Shown here: piece by piece, positions 25,428-33,566 of the stretch
Layout: every line of letters begins with the position of its first letter
Position numbering within the stretch: the stretch's first letter is position 1
Origin: Evtepia sp.
Lineage (GTDB): Bacteria; Bacillota; Clostridia; Oscillospirales; Oscillospiraceae
DNA: 40,809 bases
Direction: 5' to 3'
Assembly: GCA_020025735.1 (NCBI GenBank)
Contig: JAHHRP010000002.1
Coordinates: forward strand, 1-40,809
Position numbers and translations under genes: made by a program
The notes under the pieces: model-generated
What the model saw: the letters and a program-made list of their open reading frames with translations, nothing else
Told to the model about the DNA's origin: nothing
Database searches by the model: none

Positions 25428-26141
25428 ATGAAGGAAGAAGGCATTTTAGGGGTTTTGGGAGGCATGGGTCCCCAGGCAACCAATACCTTTTATCAGCGAG
25501 TCATCGACCGCACCCAGGCCGAGGCCGATCAGGAACACCTGCGGGTGCTCATCTGGAGCGATGCGAAGATTCCCGACCGCACAGCAGGGATTCTTTCCGG
25601 GCCTGCTCAGGCAGAAGAAGTTTATCAGCATCTTCTGTCCGGGGCGAGGCTGCTGGAGGGCGCGGGGTGTACCGTGCTGGCCATCCCCTGCAACACCTCC
25701 CACTACTTTGCGGACCGTTTACAGGAGGACTTAAAAATCCCTCTCATCCACATGATCCGGGAGACGGTCTCTGCCATTCATGCCATGGGTAAGAAAACGG
25801 TTGGCATCTTGGCAACAGATGGTACAGTGCGTACTGGTATATATCAAAAGGAACTGACTGCTGCGGGTCTCATCCCGGTGACACTGCCGGAGGATCTGCA
25901 AAAAACGGTCATGTCCATTATCTACGATGAGATCAAAAAAGGGGAGACGGGTTCCCGGGAAAAATTTGGAGAGATCGACACCTATCTGCGAAAGACCGGA
26001 TGCGATTGTGCCATTTTGGGCTGTACGGAGCTGTCGGTTTACCGGGTGCTGCATCGTCTGCCGCCTTTTTATATTGATGCCATGGAGGTGCTGGCCGAAC
26101 AGGCCATCCTGCGCTGCGGCAAGCAGCTGCGGAACGTGTGA
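25428..26141 (+). CDS. Aspartate/glutamate racemase family protein (likely aspartate racemase)
   Basis: This is a cofactor-independent racemase of 237 residues. The start LGVLGGMGPQATNTFYQRVI is typical of the aspartate racemase branch. Both catalytic cysteines are present, in IPCNTSH (Cys at about 87) and LGCTELS (Cys at about 199), so the enzyme should be active. It would supply D-Asp (less likely D-Glu) to the ligase encoded directly upstream. A linked D-Asp ligase and racemase pair is known from Enterococcus faecium cell-wall bridge synthesis. AAGGAGG lies seven bases before the ATG. A cell-wall murI for D-Glu would be expected elsewhere in the genome. Confidence 0.82.
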   Translation: MKEEGILGVLGGMGPQATNTFYQRVIDRTQAEADQEHLRVLIWSDAKIPDRTAGILSGPAQAEEVYQHLLSGARLLEGAGCTVLAIPCNTSHYFADRLQEDLKIPLIHMIRETVSAIHAMGKKTVGILATDGTVRTGIYQKELTAAGLIPVTLPEDLQKTVMSIIYDEIKKGETGSREKFGEIDTYLRKTGCDCAILGCTELSVYRVLHRLPPFYIDAMEVLAEQAILRCGKQLRNV

Positions 26142-26191
26142 TATCTCCTGTCCCCGCTGGGGGGTATATCCTAAGAAAGGACTTATGATTT

Positions 26192-28561
26192 ATGGATCTG
26201 ACGCTTTATCCCTTGGGGGATTATATCCAGCTGCTGCAAAGAAAGAATCTCCAGATAGACTTTTCTGGCGTACCGCTGACCCGAGAGGTGGCGCTGGTCA
26301 GCTGTGACTCCCGTCAGGTGGTCCCTGGCACACTTTTTATCTGCAAGGGAGCCCACTTCAAAGTGGAGTTCCTTCAGGCAGCCAAAGAGCAGGGGGCGTT
26401 TGCCTATCTGTCTGAAAAACGATATGAAAAGGTGGACTTGCCCTGCATTCAGGTCAGCGATGTGCGGCTGGCCATGGCATTGCTGGCAGATGCCTACTAT
26501 AATCATCCCTCGGCAAAGTTGGGGGTGGTGGGCATCACCGGCACGAAGGGAAAATCCTCCACAGCCTACTACTTAAAATATATCTTTGACGAGTACCTGG
26601 CTGCCAAGGGACAAAGCCCCAGTGGGGTGATTTCCTCCATTGAGACCTATGACGGGGTGGAGAAGTTCGAGTCCCATCTGACCACGCCTGAGCCTTTGGA
26701 TCTGGAACGTCACTTTGCCAACGGGGTTTCTACTGGGATGCGGTATATGACGATGGAGGTATCCAGCCAGGCGCTGAAATACGACCGGGTAAAGAATGTA
26801 GAGTTTGCCGCGGCAGTTTTTCTAAACATCGGCATGGATCATATTTCCCCCATCGAGCATCCTGATTTTGAGGATTATTTTGCCTCTAAGCTGCGTATCT
26901 TTGCTCAGTCTGCTGCTGCGTGTGTCAATCTGGACTGCGATCATGCGGATCGGGTGCTGGAAGCGGCTCGAAAGAACTGCCCGCGGATGATTACCTTTTC
27001 GCAAAAGGACCCTTCGGCCACGATTTTTGGTTCTCAGGTGCGGAAGGTGGGAGGGGATATCCTCTTCCGGGTAAAGACGCCGCGGTACAGCCGGGAGTTC
27101 CGTCTGACCATGCCGGGCCTATTCAATGTCCAGAATGCGTTGGCGGCGCTGGCTGTGTGTGAGGCATTGGGGGTACCGGAGCAGTATGCCTTTGCAGGGC
27201 TTATGAAGGCGCGGGTTCCCGGCCGGATGGAGGTCTATACCAACGCCGATGAGAAGGTGACGGTGATTGTGGACTATGCCCACAACCGTCTGTCTTTTGA
27301 GACGCTGTTTCAGTCGGTTCAGGAGGAGTATCCTGGACGGCGGATTGTGACGGTGTTTGGCTGTCCGGGGTATAAGGCTTACGACCGGCGGAAGGATTTG
27401 GGAGAGATTTCCGGCCAATATTCTGACCTGACGATCCTTACAGAGGAGGACCCTGGGGAGGAGCCCGTGGAGGAGATCTGCAAGGACATTGCCCAGTATG
27501 TGGAGCAGGGCAAGAGTGATTATTCCATTGTTCCCGACCGAGGTGAGGCCATCCGGCAGGCCGTGCTGGGGAGTGAGACGCCGACGGTGATCCTGCTGAC
27601 TGGCAAGGGGGCTGAGACCCGGCAGAAGCGGGGGATTGAGTATATTGATTGTCCCTCTGATGTAGACTATGCCAAGCAGTATTTGCGTGAGTATGACATC
27701 CAGCACGGGATGGATGGGATGAGCAAGGTCCGGGCACTGCTGGACGTACTGCCGCTGCTGCGTCGGTACGAAGGGCGCACGGTGGTCATCAAGTACGGCG
27801 GCTCAGCGCTGGATGCTGCCTCTACGGACACAATTTTAGAGGATGCCGCAGCCCTTCAGTCTGTGGGTGTGCGGGTGATCCTGGTCCATGGAGGCGGGAA
27901 GGAGATCTCCGGTCTTTTGGAGAAACTGAATGTAGACAGTCGGTTTGAAAACGGCTACCGGGTGACCGATGAGACGGTTTTGGAAACGGCAGAAATGGCG
28001 CTCTCTGCCCGGGTCAACAAGGCCATTGTAGGAGCGCTGGATCGGATCGGAGCCAAAGCCTGCGGGATTTCCGGTCGGGATGGGGGTCTCATTACGGCCA
28101 GGCAGAAGGACAAGACCCTAGGTCTGGTGGGTACCATCACCAAAGTGGACCCCCGCATCCTGCGTACGCTGTTGGATGGAGGATATCTGCCAGTGATTTC
28201 TCCCGTTGCCCGGGGGGAGGAAGGCGGAGCGTTCAACTGCAATGCCGATGACGCAGCCCGGGCTGTGGCTGAGGCTGTGGGGGCGGACAAGCTGGTTTTC
28301 CTCACAGATACCGACGGGATTTTGGTGGACAGCCACAATCAGTCCACCCGCATTGCCAAGATGGACGTAGGTCGTGCCAAGGAGCTGATGGACAGCGGTT
28401 TGATTGCCGGTGGTATGATTCCAAAGACGCTCAACTGCATCCATGCCGTGGAGCATGGGGTGGGATCGGTGACGGTTCTGGATGGCCGGATGGAACACGC
28501 CATTCTTTTGGAGTCCATTTCTGAAAAGTCGCTGGGTACCACTTTGGAGAAGAAGCGGTAA
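26192..28561 (+). CDS. Fusion protein: MurE-type UDP-MurNAc-tripeptide synthetase + acetylglutamate kinase (ArgB) domain
   Basis: A single uninterrupted frame of 789 residues joins two complete enzymes. Residues 1-500 are a MurE-like Mur ligase: N-terminal UDP-binding part (SCDSRQVVPGTLF), P-loop GITGTKGKSST (114-124), HLTTPE, EVSSQAL, DHISPIEHPDFEDYFASK with the Lys that is carbamylated in Mur ligases (K233), and a C-terminal domain (GRMEV, DYAHNRLSFE). At the amino-acid selectivity loop it reads EEDPGEEP, not DNPR, so diaminopimelate is unlikely as substrate. Residues 507-789 are a full ArgB: N-terminal helix, IKYGGSA (533-539), VHGGGK (565-570), YRVTDE (589-594), NCNADDAA (682-689) and GGMIPK (740-745). 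An internal ATG at 27719 could give a free kinase. The natural substrates are not proven. Confidence 0.88.
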   Translation: MDLTLYPLGDYIQLLQRKNLQIDFSGVPLTREVALVSCDSRQVVPGTLFICKGAHFKVEFLQAAKEQGAFAYLSEKRYEKVDLPCIQVSDVRLAMALLADAYYNHPSAKLGVVGITGTKGKSSTAYYLKYIFDEYLAAKGQSPSGVISSIETYDGVEKFESHLTTPEPLDLERHFANGVSTGMRYMTMEVSSQALKYDRVKNVEFAAAVFLNIGMDHISPIEHPDFEDYFASKLRIFAQSAAACVNLDCDHADRVLEAARKNCPRMITFSQKDPSATIFGSQVRKVGGDILFRVKTPRYSREFRLTMPGLFNVQNALAALAVCEALGVPEQYAFAGLMKARVPGRMEVYTNADEKVTVIVDYAHNRLSFETLFQSVQEEYPGRRIVTVFGCPGYKAYDRRKDLGEISGQYSDLTILTEEDPGEEPVEEICKDIAQYVEQGKSDYSIVPDRGEAIRQAVLGSETPTVILLTGKGAETRQKRGIEYIDCPSDVDYAKQYLREYDIQHGMDGMSKVRALLDVLPLLRRYEGRTVVIKYGGSALDAASTDTILEDAAALQSVGVRVILVHGGGKEISGLLEKLNVDSRFENGYRVTDETVLETAEMALSARVNKAIVGALDRIGAKACGISGRDGGLITARQKDKTLGLVGTITKVDPRILRTLLDGGYLPVISPVARGEEGGAFNCNADDAARAVAEAVGADKLVFLTDTDGILVDSHNQSTRIAKMDVGRAKELMDSGLIAGGMIPKTLNCIHAVEHGVGSVTVLDGRMEHAILLESISEKSLGTTLEKKR

Positions 28562-28598
28562 ATTTCCCAGGTCAATATATCCCATGCAGGAGGTCACT

Positions 28599-29873
28599 AT
28601 GGTTCAGATTGAAACCCTTCCCAACGGGGTCCGTATTGTTACCGAATCCATTGATACCGTTCGTTCCGCTGCCCTTGGCATTTGGGTAGGGGGCGGTTCC
28701 CGCGAAGAGGAGCGGGCGGAATCGGGTGCGGCCCATTTTATTGAACACATGCTCTTCAAGGGCACCCAGAGCCGCTCGGCTGAGGACATTGCCCGGGAGA
28801 CCGATGCCATTGGCGGGCAAATGAACGCCTTCACCACCAAGGAGTGTACCTGTTTCTATGGCCGGGTGCTGGATGACCATCTTCCCCAGGCGCTGGACAT
28901 TTTGTGGGATATGGTCTATCATTCTTCCTTCACCCAGGAGGCGGTGGAGACTGAGCGGGGGGTCATTCTGGAGGAGATCGACATGTATGAGGATACCCCC
29001 GATGATCTGTGTGCAGAGAAGTTGGCCGCGGCGGTATTTCAGGGGAATCCTTTGGCCCGTCCTATTTTGGGTTCTAAGGAGACCTTGGCAGAGATGACGG
29101 GGGAATTTTTGCGGGATTACCACCACCGTCACTACCGGGGGAACAACACGGTGGTGGCTTTGGCAGGGCGTTTTACGGCGGACATTTTGGAAGACTTGCG
29201 CCAGCGGTTTTCCACACTGCCTGCTGGGGCAGAAGAACCTCTCGTAGCGGCAGAGTATATCCCCAGCTTTGTGTCCACAGCCAAACCCATTGAGCAGAAC
29301 CATTTGACGCTGGCCTTTCCAGGCTTGGATTACAATTCCCCCCGGCGATTTGCGCTCCAGCTCCTCTCGTCGATTTTGGGTGGCGGGGTTTCGTCCCGTC
29401 TATTCCAGCAAGTACGGGAGCAGCAAGGGCTGTGCTATTCGATTTATTCCTATGGAGCTGGATACGCAGACACAGGTTTGTTCTGTGTTTACACGGCCCT
29501 GAACCGGGAGACCGAAGCCAAGGCCCTAATGACCATCCGTCAGGTGGTGGATCAGCTGCGGGAGGAGGGTCCTACGGACGAGGAACTTTCTCGTGCCCGG
29601 GAGCAGTCCAAAGCCAACGTGATGATGGGGTTGGAATCTACACAATCCCGGATGAGTCACGCAGGGCGGTCCCTGCTCTTTTCAGGAGAGATTCTCACCC
29701 CTGAGGAGATCATTGCCGCCTACGATGCTGTGACCCATGAGGATGTGGTAGCGCTGGCCCGGGATCTGTTCCGTTGGGATCAGGTCTCTCTGTCTGCTGT
29801 GGGTCAGGTTCGGACACCGGAGGAGTATCGGGCGTTGGTGCTGGGACAAGAAGGCGCGCAGACAACCGAATGA
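28599..29873 (+). CDS. M16-family zinc metallopeptidase
   Basis: This 424-residue peptidase of the pitrilysin/processing-peptidase family resembles Bacillus subtilis MlpA (YmxG). The zinc site is the inverted HxxEH motif in AHFIEHMLFKGT (H46, E49, H50) with the distal glutamate in VILEEIDMYEDTPDD. A second, inactive M16-type domain follows, as is usual (LLSSILGGGVSSRLFQQVREQQGLCYSI). No signal peptide is seen, so it should be cytoplasmic. The ATG at 28599 has CAGGAGG at the right distance. Starts further upstream would run into the preceding kinase domain's coding sequence. The gene may be co-transcribed with the cell-wall cassette, but a link in function is not shown. Confidence 0.9.
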   Translation: MVQIETLPNGVRIVTESIDTVRSAALGIWVGGGSREEERAESGAAHFIEHMLFKGTQSRSAEDIARETDAIGGQMNAFTTKECTCFYGRVLDDHLPQALDILWDMVYHSSFTQEAVETERGVILEEIDMYEDTPDDLCAEKLAAAVFQGNPLARPILGSKETLAEMTGEFLRDYHHRHYRGNNTVVALAGRFTADILEDLRQRFSTLPAGAEEPLVAAEYIPSFVSTAKPIEQNHLTLAFPGLDYNSPRRFALQLLSSILGGGVSSRLFQQVREQQGLCYSIYSYGAGYADTGLFCVYTALNRETEAKALMTIRQVVDQLREEGPTDEELSRAREQSKANVMMGLESTQSRMSHAGRSLLFSGEILTPEEIIAAYDAVTHEDVVALARDLFRWDQVSLSAVGQVRTPEEYRALVLGQEGAQTTE

Positions 29874-29883
29874 TAGAAAATGC

Positions 29884-29926
29884 AAATACCCTCTGCGCCA
29901 TGGAATTCTTGGCGCAGAGGGTATTT
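29884..29926. terminator. Bidirectional terminator between the M16 peptidase and dnaC-like genes
   Basis: AAATACCCTCTGCGCCA (29884-29900) pairs with TGGCGCAGAGGGTATTT (29910-29926), a 17-bp perfect stem with a nine-base loop. A/T runs on both sides let it serve both converging transcripts. Confidence 0.93.
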
Positions 29927-29937
29927 TTCTTATGGAG

Positions 29938-30939
29938 TCAGTTTTTTTTCTTCATTTGCCGGATATCGTTGCCCAGGAAGGTCAAGGGCATATAGGCGCC
30001 TGCCAGCCGGGAGGCCACTTGGGGGGAGTATCGCTGCCGCACTTGTTCCAGGGAGAGGTTGGAGGAGATGACGGTGTGCTTGTCCTCAATGAGCCTGGTG
30101 TTTACGACTTCATATAGGGCCGACTGGACGAAGGGGGAGGTGAATTCACTGCCCAAGTCATCCAGAATAAGCAGGTCACAGGTGAGGTAGCGGCGGGTGT
30201 CTGCCTCTGCCTGCCGGAGGTCTTCTGTCTGCCGAGCAAATTTTTTGGTTTCAAAGCGAGCAAAGACATTGGCGGCGGTGTCGTAGACCACAGAATAGCC
30301 TGCCTCTGAGACCACACGGGCGATGCAGGCTGAAAGGAACGTCTTGCCCAAACCTGGGCTGCCGAAGAGAAAGAGATTTTTGTGGTGATAGGTGCCAAAG
30401 AGTTCGGCATAACTGCGGCAGGTAGACAGGACGATCTCCATGGCTTCCCGTGGGGAGCGGCGGAACTGGGGCCATATCTGACGGTCATAATAGTCCAGGC
30501 GGAAGGTGTCAAAAGATTGGTCGCCCAGATCCAGCATGGAGGACAACTGGGCGATCTGTTCCTGCTGGCACAGGTTTTTTAGACAGGAACACATGACCGT
30601 TCCCTTCCAGCCTCGATCACCGCACAGGGGACAATAGGGCGTCTCTGTCAAGGCATCGGGAGGATAGCCAGCTTGTTTCAGCAAGGTCTCCTCCTCTTCT
30701 TGGAGGGCCATGTTTTCCTGCCGCAAGGCGGCCAGGGCTTGCTTCTGGTCCAGGCCCTGGCGGAGAGAGGCAACCAAGATGCGAGGGGCGGTCTGCCGCA
30801 GGCGTTGGTCAATTTCTTCTGTCCGGGGCAGGGCGCGGTAGATTTCTTTTCGGCGGCGCTGCTGGACCTGCTGATGCTCCTGTTGGGCCTGTTTCAGCCG
30901 GGCCTCAGCCCGGGACAGGATGCTTTCACTGTATGCCAT
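29938..30939 (-). CDS. DnaC/DnaI-like AAA+ helicase loader
   Basis: This 333-residue ATPase most likely loads the replicative helicase during replication initiation or restart. The N-terminal 100 residues are coiled and charged. A zinc-binding cluster follows (C103, C106, C117, C119), a feature of DnaI-type loaders. The AAA+ core has Walker A GSPGLGKT (193-200), Walker B LLILDD (256-261) and the sensor I segment ISSN. The C-terminus reads LAGAYMPLTFLGNDIR. It starts three bases after the upstream dnaD-like gene's stop, with AAAGGA in that gene's last codons, so the two are co-translated. A primosome role is inferred from this pairing. Confidence 0.9.
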   Translation of the reverse strand: MAYSESILSRAEARLKQAQQEHQQVQQRRRKEIYRALPRTEEIDQRLRQTAPRILVASLRQGLDQKQALAALRQENMALQEEEETLLKQAGYPPDALTETPYCPLCGDRGWKGTVMCSCLKNLCQQEQIAQLSSMLDLGDQSFDTFRLDYYDRQIWPQFRRSPREAMEIVLSTCRSYAELFGTYHHKNLFLFGSPGLGKTFLSACIARVVSEAGYSVVYDTAANVFARFETKKFARQTEDLRQAEADTRRYLTCDLLILDDLGSEFTSPFVQSALYEVVNTRLIEDKHTVISSNLSLEQVRQRYSPQVASRLAGAYMPLTFLGNDIRQMKKKN

Positions 30940-30942
30940 GGC

Positions 30943-31905
30943 TTATCCTTTCTTCTGTGGCTCCGGTGGAGCAGCCTGCTGCAATTCCTGGAACATCCGG
31001 TCCATATCTGCTGAGCTGACGGGATTTTGTTCACTACTTGCGCCAGACAGGGGACGGGGCCGGGAAAAATTGGGTCTGCGGTTCTGTTCGGCGGCCTCCA
31101 CCTGTTCTATGGTGGTCAGACCATCCTGATACCAGCGATTGAGAATGCTGTTCATATAGCTCCATTTAAACCCTTGCAGCTGGAAGATGGTCCGGTCACG
31201 GGCCAGCAGGAGCAGCTCATCAGAAAAGCCTTTTTGAATCCAGGGTTCCAAATATTCTGCTTCCCGATCCACAGGGACGCGACTTTCCTGGAAGAGGAGA
31301 TAAATGATCTCTGTACCGCGGCGGTTGAGGCGGGAGAGCCGTTGTAAATGGGCATCGGCGGCCTCTAAGGTGTCGATGCCTGCCCGCTGCCACTTGTAAG
31401 CCTCCCGGCGAATCTGGGTCAAGGTAGGCTTACGGCCAGACCCTTTGCTTTTGGCCTGCTCCACGCACCAGCCGGTGAGGGTGAGAATGACTTCTGGGGG
31501 GAGGGCAAGAAAGTCAAAGAGCAGATAGAGGGTTTTTAGGTCAGACGGGGAGAGGACTTTTCCCAGCAGTTGTTCTACCGCTGGGACCAGGGCTTTGAAG
31601 CCGCTGCCATTTTCCATGGCAAGGGCAATGTCCTGGGTGGTGTAGTCTGGGGGTCGCTCATCCTCCAGCTTCACGGGCTGTGGCGGCAGGACGGGAGTAT
31701 CTGAGGGAATAAGCCCCATTTGGATGAGGGCATTTTTGGCGCGTTCCACCTGCTCTGATCCCCAGGGCAGGGCGGCGCTGGTCTGCCCGGCGGACAGACA
31801 CAGATAGAGCAGGGCGGCATCACCATTGCCTGCTTTTTCCAGCTTTTCCAGTGCCCGGCGGTGGAGGGCAATGATGCTTCCGGGATTTAATAGAGCCTCT
31901 GCCAT
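30943..31905 (-). CDS. DnaD-domain primosome protein
   Basis: This 320-residue protein has two DnaD-type repeats: one from about residue 88 (YTTQDIALAM to YKWQRAGIDT) and one ending at about 270 (FKWSYMNSILNRWYQDGLTT). The second carries the YxxxIxxxWxxxG motif that binds single-stranded DNA in this family. DnaD and DnaB proteins remodel DNA and recruit the helicase loader, and a loader gene follows immediately. The frame is open further upstream to 32292, overlapping the aldehyde dehydrogenase gene. The ATG at 31905 with GGAAAGGAGAG before it is the real start. A possible promoter sits at 31946-31974. Confidence 0.88.
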   Translation of the reverse strand: MAEALLNPGSIIALHRRALEKLEKAGNGDAALLYLCLSAGQTSAALPWGSEQVERAKNALIQMGLIPSDTPVLPPQPVKLEDERPPDYTTQDIALAMENGSGFKALVPAVEQLLGKVLSPSDLKTLYLLFDFLALPPEVILTLTGWCVEQAKSKGSGRKPTLTQIRREAYKWQRAGIDTLEAADAHLQRLSRLNRRGTEIIYLLFQESRVPVDREAEYLEPWIQKGFSDELLLLARDRTIFQLQGFKWSYMNSILNRWYQDGLTTIEQVEAAEQNRRPNFSRPRPLSGASSEQNPVSSADMDRMFQELQQAAPPEPQKKG

Positions 31906-31945
31906 AGTGGATCTCTCCTTTCCAATTTCTTTTGGATAACACCTT

Positions 31946-31974
31946 ATTTTACAGAAAAATTCTTTGTTCGTAAA
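31946..31974 (-). promoter_or_regulatory. Possible sigma-A promoter of the dnaD-dnaC pair
   Basis: On the minus strand TTTACG (31974-31969), a 17-base spacer and TAAAAT (31951-31946). The -10 matches 5 of 6 bases and the -35 matches 4 of 6. It lies about 40 bases before the dnaD start. Confidence 0.5.
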
Positions 31975-32031
31975 GGGGCCTCTGCGAAAAAATCCCTGGC
32001 CTAGGGAATGGAAGGGGAGAGGGAAAAGGAT

Positions 32032-32063
32032 ACGCGCCTGTGCGAGCTGCCGCACAGGCGCGT
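32032..32063 (-). terminator. Terminator of the aldehyde dehydrogenase gene
   Basis: ACGCGCCTGTGC (32032-32043) pairs with GCACAGGCGCGT (32052-32063), a perfect 12-bp stem with an eight-base loop, just after the minus-strand stop codon. A TCCTTTTCCC tract follows on the minus strand. Confidence 0.8.
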
Positions 32064-32075
32064 CCAAAAATAGGA

Positions 32076-33482
32076 TCAGCGGAGAAAGCGCCGCATCAGG
32101 CTTTCGTGGAACTTGGTATAGGGATGGTAACGCATGGGCAAATCCAACCAAGTGGACTTGTTCACGATGGCGCGGTAGTGCGAGAAGGTGTCGAAGCTGC
32201 ACTTGCCATGATAACTTCCCATGCCACTGTATCCCACCCCGCCAAAGCCCATATGATGGGTGGCCAAGTGAATGATGGTGTCGTTGATGCATCCACCGCC
32301 GAAGGAGCAGCGCTGTAAGATCTGAGCCTGGTTCTTTTTGCTTTGCGTGAACAGGTAGAGGGCCAATGGTTTTTCTCTGCGGTTTATGAATTGGATGGCC
32401 TGCTCCAGCGTGTCATAAGGGAGGATGGGCAGGATAGGCCCAAAAATTTCCTCTTTCATGGGTTTGGAGAGGGCCTCCAGGGTATCCGCCACCAGCGTGG
32501 GTGCAATCCAGCCGCTGTCGGAGGATGGGTCATCCCGATGGCTGCCGCCGAGCAGGAGTTCCTCCCCTTCCAGCAGACCTTGCAGGCGGTGATAGTGTTT
32601 GCGGTTGATGATCCGCACGAAGTGATCGTTGTGTAAGGGGTTCTCACCCAGCATTTTTTGGAACTGCTTTTTCAATTCCTCCACCAGTTGCTCTTTCCTT
32701 TTTCGGTGGACCAGACAATAGTCGGGTGCCACACAAGTCTGACCAGCGTTGAGGAGTTTTCCAAAAGCGATGCGTCGTGCGGTGAGGGGGATGTTGGCAG
32801 TTTCGTCCACGATCACGGGGCTTTTTCCCCCCAGTTCTAAGGTGACTGGGGTTAGATGGCGACTGGCCTTTTCCATGACCAGTTTCCCTACATCCACGCT
32901 GCCGGTGAAAAAGATGGCATCAAAACGCTGATCCAGTAAAGCTGCGTTTTCTTCCCGGCCGCCCTCCACGACAGTGACCCAGTCAGGGGGAAAGACGGCA
33001 GCGATCAGTTCTGCCATGGCGCGGCTGGCGTTGGGAGCATAGGCGCTGGGTTTGAGGACGACACAGTTGCCTGCCGCCACAGCGCCAAAGAGGGGGTCTA
33101 AGCTGAGCAGCAAGGGGTAGTTCCAGGGAGAGATAACCAGCACGACGCCATAAGGCTCAGCCAGGGTCTTACTTTTGGCTTTGTACTGTGCCAGGGGAGT
33201 GGGGTGACGGTGGGGCCGGGACCAGGCAGCCACATGCTTTGTCAAAAACCCCAGTTCGTCCAGGCACATACCAATCTCTGTCATATAGCCTTCAAAAGGA
33301 GACTTATGCAGGTCATCCTGGAGGGCTTTCAGTAGGACCGTTTCCCGGGACAGGAGTTCTTTTTTCAGTCGTTTCAGAGCGGCGATTCGGACGGGCACAG
33401 GCCGCGTGGCACCGGTTTGGAAGAAGGCCCGCTGTCGGGCGACAGTCTTTTCGATGTTTGCAGTATGGGTGGTGTTGTGCAT
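32076..33482 (-). CDS. Aldehyde dehydrogenase (ALDH class 3-like)
   Basis: This NAD(P)-dependent enzyme oxidises aldehydes to acids. Its 468 residues and the lack of a long N-terminal arm fit the short ALDH3-like group. The cofactor pocket includes ISPWNYPLLLSLDP and VLKPSAYAP. The catalytic glutamate is E216 (TLELGGKSP) and the nucleophilic cysteine is C250 (NAGQTCVAPDY). The C-terminal part reads GFGGVGYSGMGSYHG. The true substrate cannot be inferred; fatty or aromatic aldehydes are common for the class. A GGAGGG site precedes the ATG. The gene is flanked by cell-division and replication genes, without a visible pathway link. Confidence 0.92.
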   Translation of the reverse strand: MHNTTHTANIEKTVARQRAFFQTGATRPVPVRIAALKRLKKELLSRETVLLKALQDDLHKSPFEGYMTEIGMCLDELGFLTKHVAAWSRPHRHPTPLAQYKAKSKTLAEPYGVVLVISPWNYPLLLSLDPLFGAVAAGNCVVLKPSAYAPNASRAMAELIAAVFPPDWVTVVEGGREENAALLDQRFDAIFFTGSVDVGKLVMEKASRHLTPVTLELGGKSPVIVDETANIPLTARRIAFGKLLNAGQTCVAPDYCLVHRKRKEQLVEELKKQFQKMLGENPLHNDHFVRIINRKHYHRLQGLLEGEELLLGGSHRDDPSSDSGWIAPTLVADTLEALSKPMKEEIFGPILPILPYDTLEQAIQFINRREKPLALYLFTQSKKNQAQILQRCSFGGGCINDTIIHLATHHMGFGGVGYSGMGSYHGKCSFDTFSHYRAIVNKSTWLDLPMRYHPYTKFHESLMRRFLR

Positions 33483-33566
33483 GGTCAGCCCTCCTTTTTT
33501 CTTTAAGATACTGCAAAATTCATTGGATTACAAGGGGATGACAGGGGGAAAAGGGCTGGCTTTTTC

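Noticed and set aside
31906..32292. N-terminal extension of the dnaD-like gene
   Set aside because: It would overlap the aldehyde dehydrogenase gene and its terminator, and the internal ATG at 31905 has a strong ribosome site.
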